Part shown: positions 1-6,044 of the stretch, in pieces | Position numbering within the stretch: the stretch's first letter is position 1 | Layout of the letters: the number at the start of each line of letters is the position of its first letter | From: Loktanella sp. UBA3435 | Lineage (GTDB): Bacteria > Pseudomonadota > Alphaproteobacteria > Rhodobacterales > Rhodobacteraceae | Direction of reading: 5' to 3' | DNA: 24,067 bases | NCBI GenBank assembly: GCA_002378665.1 | Contig: DFSO01000094.1 | Location: forward strand, 75,711 to 99,777 | The notes under the pieces: model-generated | Database searches by the model: none | What the model saw: the letters and a program-made list of their open reading frames with translations, nothing else | Told to the model about the DNA's origin: nothing | Position numbers and translations under genes: made by a program

Positions 1-576
1 TTTTTGTGCATTTCGTCCAGTGCGTTTGCGCAGGAGGAATGCAAAGCCATTGCAGAAGATGAAGCTCGCCTTGCATGTTACGACATAGCACTAAGTGTTT
101 TGGAAACCGAGACGGAAGTGGTTGCGGACAATGGTAAGTGGATTGTCCAAACTGATATATCTCCCCTAACCGATGACAAAAATGTATTCTTGCGCTTGTC
201 TAGTGAGAATGACGTTCCAGGCCGCTTTGGTGGTGTCGGAAAGGGAACGCTCTGGATACGGTGCATGGAGAATACGACAGCAGTCTTAATTGACTTCAAT
301 GGTCATTACATGAGTGATCACGCTGGCGGTGGCACGGTCGAATTCCGACGCGACGATAGTCCACTTTACAAATCACAAATGCGCGAAAGTAACGACAATA
401 GTGCCTTGGGGCTATGGAATGGAGGAGCATCCATTCCATTCATCAAAGGACTTTTAGGGCGAAAACAACTCATAGTCCGTGCTACCCCCTTCTCGAAAAG
501 TGCAATTACGATAACATTCGATATTTCGGGCATCGACAACGCAATCTCGGGCATCCGTGAAACTTGCAGTTGGTAG
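1..576 (+). CDS. VasI-family secreted protein (type VI secretion-associated family), 5' end outside the window
   Basis: The frame is open from base 1. Its first residues (FLCISSSAFA, then QEEC) read as the end of a Sec signal peptide with cleavage after Ala, so the true start lies upstream and the in-frame TTG at 4 is not it. The mature part fits the VasI family: an N-terminal LACYD motif, GKWIV and SPLTDDKNV, then LWIRC followed by an N-T-T-A-V strand, an RRDD segment, VRATPF, and a C-terminal F-D-(I)-SGI...IRETCSW. The paired cysteines near the end and in LWIRC suggest a disulfide-bonded periplasmic or extracellular fold. VasI (V. cholerae VCA0118) is encoded in type VI secretion loci, but relatives also occur alone and near phage genes. 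No other type VI gene is in the window. Two hand-counted 60-base lines (121-180, 481-540) have 26 and 27 G+C, against 42 for 1201-1260, suggesting later acquisition. Confidence 0.82.
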   Translation, partial: FLCISSSAFAQEECKAIAEDEARLACYDIALSVLETETEVVADNGKWIVQTDISPLTDDKNVFLRLSSENDVPGRFGGVGKGTLWIRCMENTTAVLIDFNGHYMSDHAGGGTVEFRRDDSPLYKSQMRESNDNSALGLWNGGASIPFIKGLLGRKQLIVRATPFSKSAITITFDISGIDNAISGIRETCSW

Positions 577-607
577 CCACGATCACTGTTAAACCCGATT
601 ACTGAAT

Positions 608-632
608 AAGGGTGCGCATAATTGCGCACCTT
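608..632. terminator. Hairpin between convergent genes, probable bidirectional terminator
   Basis: A perfect 8-base inverted repeat, GGTGCGCA (611-618) and TGCGCACC (623-630), encloses a 4-base loop. It is flanked by AAG on the left and TT on the right, which can lengthen the stem with a one-base bulge. It sits between the stop of the VasI-like gene and the stop of the cytochrome c gene, the usual place for a shared terminator. No long T-run follows on either strand, so termination strength is uncertain. Confidence 0.55.
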
Positions 633-638
633 ACCTCC

Positions 639-1028
639 CTACTCCTGCACACTTTCCAGATACTCGGTCAGCGCGAGCAATTCAGCGGGGACTGGCGTTC
701 CGATCCCGTCTTTCTCGACGATCACTGTGTCGCCCATGTCGCCTGCCCCGAACTCTGGCATGGCGCCTGAGAAGTGCGGTTTGCGCTTGAGGCCGTCGAT
801 GGTGGACATGACGTAGTCGGTTGGGAACTCGCCTTTGTAACGGGCTTTGAGTGTCGTCAGGTCGGCTGGCATTTTGATCAGGACATCGGCCATTTCGCCT
901 GTCCCTTTGGCGTCAAAGCCGTGGCAGGAGGCGCAGTTGTCCATGTAGAGTTGCTTGCCCTCTGGCGCGTCAGGCGTCTCGACGCAGGCTGTCAGGGCGA
1001 GTGCTGCGATGATGCTCAATTTTTTCAT
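639..1028 (-). CDS. Lipoprotein cytochrome c (class I, single haem)
   Basis: This 129-residue protein starts with a lipoprotein signal (hydrophobic stretch, lipobox LTAC with the lipidated Cys at 15), so it should be anchored to a membrane on its periplasmic face. The haem-binding motif CASCH is at 32-36 and the likely distal Met ligand is M90 in SGAMPEF. It is a monohaem electron carrier of the cytochrome c / cbb3 subunit-like superfamily; the redox partner cannot be read from the sequence. It is the last gene of a minus-strand run whose upstream neighbour encodes a DUF3047 protein 67 bases away. The Shine-Dalgarno sequence GGAGG lies 8 bases before the ATG and is buried in a hairpin described separately. 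Confidence 0.9.
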   Translation of the reverse strand: MKKLSIIAALALTACVETPDAPEGKQLYMDNCASCHGFDAKGTGEMADVLIKMPADLTTLKARYKGEFPTDYVMSTIDGLKRKPHFSGAMPEFGAGDMGDTVIVEKDGIGTPVPAELLALTEYLESVQE

Positions 1029-1074
1029 GGGGGTGTCCTCCGCTCGTGTTTTTTACCACTTTAGCGGAGGCCCC
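1029..1074 (-). promoter_or_regulatory. 5' leader hairpin covering the ribosome-binding site of the cytochrome c gene
   Basis: On the minus strand the leader can fold as GGGG-CCTCCGCT, an 18-base loop, then AGCGGAGG-ACA-CCCC next to the ATG. The inner stem is 8 perfect pairs (1063-1070 with 1037-1044), extended by four G:C pairs (1071-1074 with 1029-1033) across a 3-base bulge. The right arm contains the GGAGG Shine-Dalgarno, so the folded leader would hide it. The loop contains a run of six A. It could be a translational switch, a thermosensor or a target for an antisense RNA; it could also be a weak terminator for the DUF3047 gene, though no T-run follows. Just upstream, TTACG-N6-CGTAA (1079-1094) is a possible but unproven operator. 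Confidence 0.5.
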
Positions 1075-1095
1075 GTTATTACGCCATGACGTAAA

Positions 1096-1734
1096 TCAAT
1101 TGAGAGAGAGATTGCCGATGGCGGCTTCAATCACGGATGATGTGTCGTCGCTATCGCCCGACACAGCCAGCCCGATAAGCGCGCCTTTTTGCCCGCCGAA
1201 TGCGCGGGCGTAGTCAGCCGCCAGATCAACGCGCTCGGTGGCGCTGCCTGTCCCTGCTTGGCGCAGGGGGATCGTCACGCCTGTCCCTGATTTGCCGTAA
1301 GGTGACGCGATCACGGAGCCCACGGCGTTATTGCCGCCCCATGCGTATTGGATGACGCGCACGTCAGAGCGGCCAAGCAGCGAGCGGATGCCAGCGCCTG
1401 ACAGGGTTGGGGCCACGTCAGCGGGTACAAAGACGAAGTAGAGCGAGATATTGCGGTCATCACCGCCTTTGCGGGACAGGTCGGTGGCGGGCACAGATTT
1501 GTTCACGGTCCAGCTCCAAGATGCGCCATTGGCACCCCAGTCGGATTGGCCGACACGGGACCATGCGATGCTGACCGAACCGTTCGAGACCATCGAGAGG
1601 TTGGAGCCGAAATTGTAGTCGTTCGACGAGAAGAGCGAGAGTTTCTGCTCGGACCAGCCAGAGGCAAAGCTGACGGGACCAGCAGAGGCGGCAGTAGCGG
1701 TTGAGACGGCTGCGGCGAGGAGAATGCGTTTCAT
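1096..1734 (-). CDS. DUF3047 family secreted protein
   Basis: The 212-residue product has a cleavable signal peptide (MKRILLAAA... with cleavage near ASA-GP). Family features are the SWSWTVNK strand, KGGDDRN followed by a hydrophobic LYFVFV strand, a YAWGG segment, and the C-terminal block AFGG...GLAVSGDSDDT. These match DUF3047, a beta-rich family of unknown function found in many proteobacteria and usually exported. The conserved acidic residues in KGGDD and SGDSDD suggest a metal- or ligand-binding site, but that is inference. It lies between a ClpP-fold-like lipoprotein upstream and a cytochrome c downstream on the same strand. Its start codon lies at the foot of a 9-bp hairpin. Confidence 0.8.
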   Translation of the reverse strand: MKRILLAAAVSTATAASAGPVSFASGWSEQKLSLFSSNDYNFGSNLSMVSNGSVSIAWSRVGQSDWGANGASWSWTVNKSVPATDLSRKGGDDRNISLYFVFVPADVAPTLSGAGIRSLLGRSDVRVIQYAWGGNNAVGSVIASPYGKSGTGVTIPLRQAGTGSATERVDLAADYARAFGGQKGALIGLAVSGDSDDTSSVIEAAIGNLSLN

Positions 1735-1765
1735 AGGTCTATCCTTTTATGTTGAAATAGACCTA
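1734..1765 (-). promoter_or_regulatory. Hairpin presenting the Shine-Dalgarno of the DUF3047 gene in its loop
   Basis: A perfect 9-base inverted repeat (TAGGTCTAT at 1734-1742, ATAGACCTA at 1757-1765) encloses a 14-base loop. Read on the minus strand, the loop holds AAAAGGA, the Shine-Dalgarno, and the last base of the right arm is the A of the ATG. The start codon is therefore at the base of the stem and the ribosome site in the loop. This may control translation or protect the mRNA 5' end. The repeat is seen directly; its role is inferred. Confidence 0.45.
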
Positions 1766-1770
1766 CCCCA

Positions 1771-1794
1771 GCGCGCCAACAAAGGCTTGCGCGC
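1771..1794 (-). promoter_or_regulatory. GC-rich hairpin upstream of the DUF3047 gene
   Basis: GCGCGC (1771-1776) and GCGCGC (1789-1794) are complementary arms around a 12-base loop. It lies between the stop of the lipoprotein gene at 1833 and the start of the DUF3047 gene. There is no T-run after it on the minus strand, so it is a weak terminator at best and may instead be part of the leader. The loop sequence recurs in another hairpin at 16074-16096. Confidence 0.3.
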
Positions 1795-1832
1795 AGATGC
1801 CGTTTCACGAAAATGTCAGGCTGGCGTGAGGT

Positions 1833-2282
1833 TTAGCGCCCGCGGATCGGGCAAAGCTTCACTTTTGGATCAAGTTTTGCGTATTCCACAGCGGTGATCC
1901 AATGCATGTCGGTTGGTGGCACATACTGCCATTCGGCGAGGTATTTGCGTTTCGCCTCACCGCGCAGATAGCCCGCCATTTGTTGATTGCCGATTGGTCC
2001 GACGTTCACGTTTGATCCATGAAAGCCGATCCGCGCCCTTTGTCCAATGCAGGCATTTGGCAGGGTCGTAAAGATCACGCAAGCCGAGGCGCAATAGCCC
2101 CGAATTTCGATCTGCCCGCCCCAGTTCAGGAACGCGGCACGGTCTGCCTCTGCACTGATCAACTGGCCGCCGCCATCACGGGTGATAACATAGGGTTCGG
2201 ACGTCGGCGCGGGCCGCCTATCCGTGCAAGCCCCAGCCACGAGCAAGGAAAGAATTGCGCAAATACTCATGGACCGCCTCAT
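1833..2282 (-). CDS. Small lipoprotein with ClpP/crotonase-like signature (COG3904-like)
   Basis: The 149-residue product has a lipoprotein signal (hydrophobic core ending VAGAC, lipidated Cys at 19). Its core reads as a beta strand IEIRG, then YCASACVIF, then a CIGQRARIGFHG strand. The pattern of a Ser between small residues (S66 in CASAC) and a His about 20 residues later (H88 in GFHG) is typical of COG3904-type periplasmic proteins with a ClpP/crotonase fold, where these residues resemble a Ser-His pair. Protease activity is not shown. Cys pairs (C64/C68, C79) may form disulfides. The start is ambiguous: the ATG at 2282 gives a positively charged signal n-region, whereas an ATG four codons later has a better Shine-Dalgarno (GAGG). 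It follows the oxidoreductase gene after only 3 bases, so it is probably co-transcribed with the lol genes. Confidence 0.75.
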   Translation of the reverse strand: MRRSMSICAILSLLVAGACTDRRPAPTSEPYVITRDGGGQLISAEADRAAFLNWGGQIEIRGYCASACVIFTTLPNACIGQRARIGFHGSNVNVGPIGNQQMAGYLRGEAKRKYLAEWQYVPPTDMHWITAVEYAKLDPKVKLCPIRGR

Positions 2283-2285
2283 TTG

Positions 2286-3263
2286 TTAGGTCTTTGCGAG
2301 TGCTTCGACCTGCACCCAAAGCGCGTCTGGCACGTCCACCTCGGTCATCACATTGCGGCTTAAGCCAGGGATGCGCGCGCCGTCTTGTGCTGCGACGGCC
2401 TCTGCAACCCGCGCGAAACGGTCGTTGAAGTGATCGCCATAGGTGGTTGGGTCGAGAAGGATATAGAACTGACCCAGCCCATGCGGTGGGCCGTCGGGGA
2501 GTTTTAGCCCCTTCACATCCAGCGAGTTCACCGAGCCTGTCATCCCAGCAGCGAGCAGTTCGACCATCAGACCAAAGCCCCAGCCCTTATAGCCGCCTGC
2601 ACTGACAAGAGCGCCTTTCAGCGCCTCTTCCGGGTCGGTCGTTGGCTTGCCATCCGCGTCCACGGCCCAGCCGAGCGGGATTTGCTGACCTGCGGCCTTG
2701 GCCATCGTGATTTTGCCCAAGGCCACGGCAGAGGTCGAGAAATCGAAGTGCAGCGCAGGCTTACCTTCCCCCGGCACGGTCATGGCGATGGGGTTGGTGC
2801 CGATCACGGCCTTATTGCCGTTTGGGGGTGCGACGACCGGCGAGGCATTGGTCATGCCGATCCCGATCAGGCCGTGTGCAGCGATTTGTTCGGTGAAATA
2901 GCCCAGCGAGGTGCAGGTATGCGCGTTGGATATGGCGTAGCTCGCGATGCCATTGTCGCGGGCGGTGCTGACTGCTTGGGCAAGACCTGCGGCAAAGGCG
3001 GGCTGCGCAAAGCCGAATTGCGCGTCGGATTTCACAGCGCCTAGGCGCGGCTTGCTGACAATTGGGTAGACCGTGCCAGAAACACGTCCAGAGGCGAGCT
3101 GTGTGCAATAGCTTTCGAGGTAATAGAGGCCACAAATGACATTACCCAAGGCCTCTGCGCGGGCGACGGCGCGTGCGACATGACCTGCTTGCATATCGGC
3201 GGCACCATGGGCGATGAGGGCTGCTTTACTTTTGGCTTCAATCTCTTGAACGGTGATCTTCAT
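2286..3263 (-). CDS. Ldh family oxidoreductase (malate/L-lactate/sulfolactate dehydrogenase type)
   Basis: At 325 residues this matches the Ldh_2/YlbC/ComC family of NAD(P)H-dependent 2-hydroxyacid (and cyclic imine) oxidoreductases, which are unrelated to the Rossmann-fold malate and lactate dehydrogenases. Diagnostic parts are SNAHTCTSLGYF with the likely catalytic H115, the GIGMTNASPVVAPP segment, GTNPIAM, the DFSTSAVALGKI block and the GWGFGLMVELLAAGMTGS helix. Members reduce or oxidise malate, L-lactate, ureidoglycolate, (R)-3-sulfolactate or delta1-piperideine-2-carboxylate, and the substrate cannot be assigned from sequence alone. The ATG overlaps the lolD stop in an ATGA tetranucleotide (3260-3263), so translation is probably coupled to the lipoprotein-sorting genes, an unexpected functional pairing. 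Cytoplasmic; no signal peptide. Confidence 0.88.
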   Translation of the reverse strand: MKITVQEIEAKSKAALIAHGAADMQAGHVARAVARAEALGNVICGLYYLESYCTQLASGRVSGTVYPIVSKPRLGAVKSDAQFGFAQPAFAAGLAQAVSTARDNGIASYAISNAHTCTSLGYFTEQIAAHGLIGIGMTNASPVVAPPNGNKAVIGTNPIAMTVPGEGKPALHFDFSTSAVALGKITMAKAAGQQIPLGWAVDADGKPTTDPEEALKGALVSAGGYKGWGFGLMVELLAAGMTGSVNSLDVKGLKLPDGPPHGLGQFYILLDPTTYGDHFNDRFARVAEAVAAQDGARIPGLSRNVMTEVDVPDALWVQVEALAKT

Positions 3264-3943
3264 AGTGTTTCCAGCCTTCCTGAGGTGAGCCTGACCATGC
3301 GGTCCATGCGCGCAGCAAGCTCTAGGTTATGGGTCGCGATCACGGCTGAAAGACCTGTGCCGCGCACGAGTTCCATCAGCGCATCAAACACGCGGTCCGA
3401 TGTTTCGGGGTCGAGGTTGCCTGTGGGCTCGTCGGCCAAAAGCAGCGTCGGCTGATTTGCAAGAGCGCGGCAAAATGCAACACGCTGTTGTTCGCCACCT
3501 GAGAGCGCCGCTGGTCGGTGGTCACCACGCTCCGCGATGCCAACACGGGCAAGAAGTTCGTTCGCACGCGCATTGGCCGCAGCCTCGCTTTTGCCATTGG
3601 CCAGCTGTGGCAGCACGATGTTTTCGCGTGCCGTAAATTCGGGCAGCAGGTGGTGGAATTGATAGATAAAACCGACTTCGTCACGGCGCACGGCAGTGCG
3701 TTTTCGGTCCGACAGTGCGGTCATATCGCGACCCGAAATCGTGACCGTGCCTGTGTCGGGCGTATCAAGCAGCCCTGCGATATGCAGCAGCGTTGATTTG
3801 CCAGCACCTGAAGGCGCAACAAGGGCGACAACCTCGCCTGTTTTTACGGACAGATCAATGCCGTGTAACACGTTCACCTCGTTGGGTTTGCCGTGGTTAT
3901 AGGCCTTGGTGATGCCTTGCACTTCGAGAGCGTAATCATTCAT
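3260..3943 (-). CDS. lolD: Lipoprotein-releasing ABC transporter ATP-binding protein LolD
   Basis: ATPase subunit that powers release of outer-membrane lipoproteins from the inner membrane to the periplasmic carrier LolA. With the start at MNDYALEV (227 residues) it has a Walker A at 43-51 (APSGAGKST), a Q-loop at FIYQFHHLLPEFTA, signature LSGGEQQRV at 147-155, Walker B LLLADEPTGNLD and switch H205. The FHHLLPEFTA stretch and NLDPET are typical of LolD/MacB-type ATPases. The ATG at 3943 is preferred over an in-frame ATG at 3958 because it makes the common short overlap (8 bases) with the permease stop. The first Walker A residue is Ala rather than the usual Gly, which should be tolerated. Its stop overlaps the next gene by ATGA. 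Confidence 0.93.
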   Translation of the reverse strand: MNDYALEVQGITKAYNHGKPNEVNVLHGIDLSVKTGEVVALVAPSGAGKSTLLHIAGLLDTPDTGTVTISGRDMTALSDRKRTAVRRDEVGFIYQFHHLLPEFTARENIVLPQLANGKSEAAANARANELLARVGIAERGDHRPAALSGGEQQRVAFCRALANQPTLLLADEPTGNLDPETSDRVFDALMELVRGTGLSAVIATHNLELAARMDRMVRLTSGRLETL

Positions 3944-5219
3944 AGCGCAGGGCCTCAACTGGGTTCATGCGGGCGGCGCGGCGCGCGGGAAAGATGGTGA
4001 CGATCCATGACAGACCAAGAGATAAGGCCACTGACGAGAGAACATCATTGAGGCGTAACTCTGCGGGCAATTGGTAGATGCCGCGAATGGAAGGGTCCCA
4101 AACGCCGCCGCCTGAAACGTAGTTCACAAAGCTGAAAATCGGGTCGATATATAGCGCGAAGAGGCAACCCAAGATAACACCAAGGATCGTGCCGATTGTG
4201 CCGATCCCTGCCCCGCAGATGAAAAAGATACGCAGGATCGAGCCTTCAGTCAGGCCCATTGTCCGCAGGATGCCGATGTCGCGGCCTTTGTTTTTCACAA
4301 GCATAATAAGGCCTGAGATGATGTTCATCGAGGCAATCAAAACAAGGATTGAGAGGATGACGAACATGACGTTATCTTCGACCGTCAGTGCGCGCAGGAA
4401 AGACCCAGCACTATCACGCCACGTCCAGATATAGCTATATTGTCCCGCAATGCTAAGCAGTTCAGGGGTCACACTATCCACCGCGTCAGGATCGGCCACC
4501 ATCACTTCAATTTCGTCCACTAACCCCTCGCGATTAAAGAAGGATTGCGCCTCGGCCAGCGGCATATAGACCCGCGTTTTATCAATGTCGTAGCGGCCCG
4601 CGGTGAAGATATAGACCACCTCATAGGCGTTGACGCGCGGGCTGGTGCCCATCGCGGTGCGCACGCCATTGGGGCTAATCACTTTGATTTTATCGCCGAC
4701 GGCGACGCCCAATTCGCGGGCCACACCAGAGCCGATGGCGATGCCGTTATAGAAGTTATTGATGCTGCCCGCACTGTCGTCTGGACGGGCGATGCGCGGG
4801 ATGGTCATCAGATTATCGAGCGTGATCCCGTAAACTTCGATCCCAGCGTTGCGGTTTTGGCTATTGGCCATGACTTGGCCACGCACAAGAGGGGCTGCGC
4901 GGGTCACACCTTCGACTTTACCAAGTGCCTCGGAAAGCGCGTCGTAGTCAGAAATCGTGCGGATCGTTTGGGTCGTGCCTTCAATCGGGGTCTGCTGATA
5001 CACCGTCACATGGGCGTTTGAGCCAAGGATCGTATCAACAAATTCGGCGCGAAACCCAGAGCGCACGGCCAGCGTGGCAATCAGCGCGAAAACCGCCAAA
5101 GTGACCCCGACGAGCGAGATCCACGTCATGATGCTAACGCCACCTTCCGCCCGCTTTGCACGGATATACCGCCACGCAATCATCCACTCGAATTTGGCAA
5201 AAGGGGCAGTACTGGCCAT
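3936..5219 (-). CDS. lolC: Lipoprotein-releasing ABC transporter permease, LolC/E family
   Basis: The 427-residue inner-membrane protein has the LolC/E plan: a short cytoplasmic N-terminus with FEWMIAWRYIRAKR, one helix (about 30-52), a large periplasmic domain (about 53-275), then three helices (about 280-305, 320-355, 385-412). The C-terminal FPARRAARMNPVEALRYE is the conserved coupling tail of the MacB/LolC FtsX-like family. It forms the membrane channel of the lipoprotein exporter with LolD. Only one permease gene is present, so the complex is probably a homodimer, as in LolF-type systems, rather than the LolC/LolE heterodimer of E. coli. It is the first gene of the lol run; the ATG is preceded by TAAGG at good spacing. 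Confidence 0.92.
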   Translation of the reverse strand: MASTAPFAKFEWMIAWRYIRAKRAEGGVSIMTWISLVGVTLAVFALIATLAVRSGFRAEFVDTILGSNAHVTVYQQTPIEGTTQTIRTISDYDALSEALGKVEGVTRAAPLVRGQVMANSQNRNAGIEVYGITLDNLMTIPRIARPDDSAGSINNFYNGIAIGSGVARELGVAVGDKIKVISPNGVRTAMGTSPRVNAYEVVYIFTAGRYDIDKTRVYMPLAEAQSFFNREGLVDEIEVMVADPDAVDSVTPELLSIAGQYSYIWTWRDSAGSFLRALTVEDNVMFVILSILVLIASMNIISGLIMLVKNKGRDIGILRTMGLTEGSILRIFFICGAGIGTIGTILGVILGCLFALYIDPIFSFVNYVSGGGVWDPSIRGIYQLPAELRLNDVLSSVALSLGLSWIVTIFPARRAARMNPVEALRYE

Positions 5220-5226
5220 GGGGCTA

Positions 5227-5244
5227 CCTTATCAAAATTTAAGG
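5227..5244 (-). promoter_or_regulatory. Short AT-rich hairpin holding the lolC Shine-Dalgarno
   Basis: CCTTA (5227-5231) and TAAGG (5240-5244) form a 5-bp inverted repeat around an 8-base loop. On the minus strand the right arm is the TAAGG Shine-Dalgarno of the permease gene, 7 bases before its ATG. The stem is short and AT-rich, so it could easily occur by chance. Confidence 0.2.
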
Positions 5245-5311
5245 CAAAATGGCGGTCCGCGCCCCGATGGTCAAGGCGGCATTGGGGGCATGTGCAACTT
5301 GCTGCTTGGGG

Positions 5312-5899
5312 TTAGCGTCTGCCGACCAAAGTGAGGTTTGGTTTTGCGCCCTCCACCTGTGGTGCTTTGCGCAAGGCAGGTTCTTTGCGCTGTGCGGGTT
5401 GTGGGGCCGAAACCTTGGGCGCGCGTTTGAAAAAGCTGGCGATCAAGGCCAGCAAGGCCGCCGTAATCCCCCAGCCCACAACGCCACCTGTGCCAGCGGC
5501 AACAAGTCCCGCGCCAGTCAGCGGCACGGCGGGTTGAAAATCAGCCCATGTGTTTTGAAATGTCGCTACATCGGTGAGTTTTTGCGGCATGGTCAGACGC
5601 GACATGGCAGAGGCGTCGCGCAAGTTCGCCAGATTATCGCTCAGCACCGCATGACGCGCAAAGGTGCGGCGCATATCGGCCTGACGATCGGCCAGAAACT
5701 GCGTTCCGGTCATCTGATCGAAGGCTTGAGTTCGGGTGAGGCCAGAGCGCATGGCGGAGGCCTCAAAATCAGTCACAACGATAGTGAGCGCATCGACCTG
5801 CCCTGCGAGGCGTTGGGTATATTGCTGTGCGAATTCAGGATACTGGGAGAGCGAAGCACCCCCAACGAGCCCGCCTGCAAGGGCGATAATTTTGAACAT
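5312..5899 (-). CDS. DUF2937 family membrane protein
   Basis: The 195-residue product begins with a hydrophobic segment (IIALAGGLVGGASLSQYPEF) followed by QQYTQRLAGQVDAL, then a mostly helical soluble region, a second hydrophobic segment at about 127-160 containing GTGGVVGWGITAALLALIASFF, and a basic, Pro/Ala-rich tail. The N-terminal GGLxGxxSLSQYPEFxQQYxQRLxGxVDAL pattern, DFEASA, GLTRTQA and PAVPLTGAG are the family marks of DUF2937, known in alpha- and gammaproteobacteria and of unknown function. It probably spans the inner membrane with a periplasmic coiled middle. It lies 92 bases upstream of lolC on the same strand, so it may share that transcript, and is divergent from the membrane gene at 6045. 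Confidence 0.8.
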   Translation of the reverse strand: MFKIIALAGGLVGGASLSQYPEFAQQYTQRLAGQVDALTIVVTDFEASAMRSGLTRTQAFDQMTGTQFLADRQADMRRTFARHAVLSDNLANLRDASAMSRLTMPQKLTDVATFQNTWADFQPAVPLTGAGLVAAGTGGVVGWGITAALLALIASFFKRAPKVSAPQPAQRKEPALRKAPQVEGAKPNLTLVGRR

Positions 5900-6001
5900 C
5901 TGCTAAGGCCTCGAGTCTTTTATATTCTTTTGACGCTTTCTAGCATGCCTCGTTTACCACGTGGACCCACATTTTCGCGACCACTTGCAACTGTGCGGGG
6001 T

Positions 6002-6029
6002 TTGACACAAAACCGCTGCATTCTATTAT
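6002..6029 (+). promoter_or_regulatory. Sigma-70-type promoter for the 6045 membrane protein gene
   Basis: A perfect -35 box TTGACA (6002-6007) is followed after 16 bases by TATTAT (6024-6029), five of six matches to the -10 consensus. A transcript would begin near 6036, giving a leader of about 9 bases before the ATG at 6045. It would exclude the upstream in-frame TTG at 6030 as a start. Confidence 0.65.
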
Positions 6030-6044
6030 TTGAAACGGATTGAT

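Noticed and set aside
1079..1094. TTACG-N6-CGTAA as a regulator-binding site upstream of the cytochrome c gene
   Set aside because: Only 5-bp arms and no known regulator with this consensus; not the TTGAT-N4-ATCAA site of FnrL.
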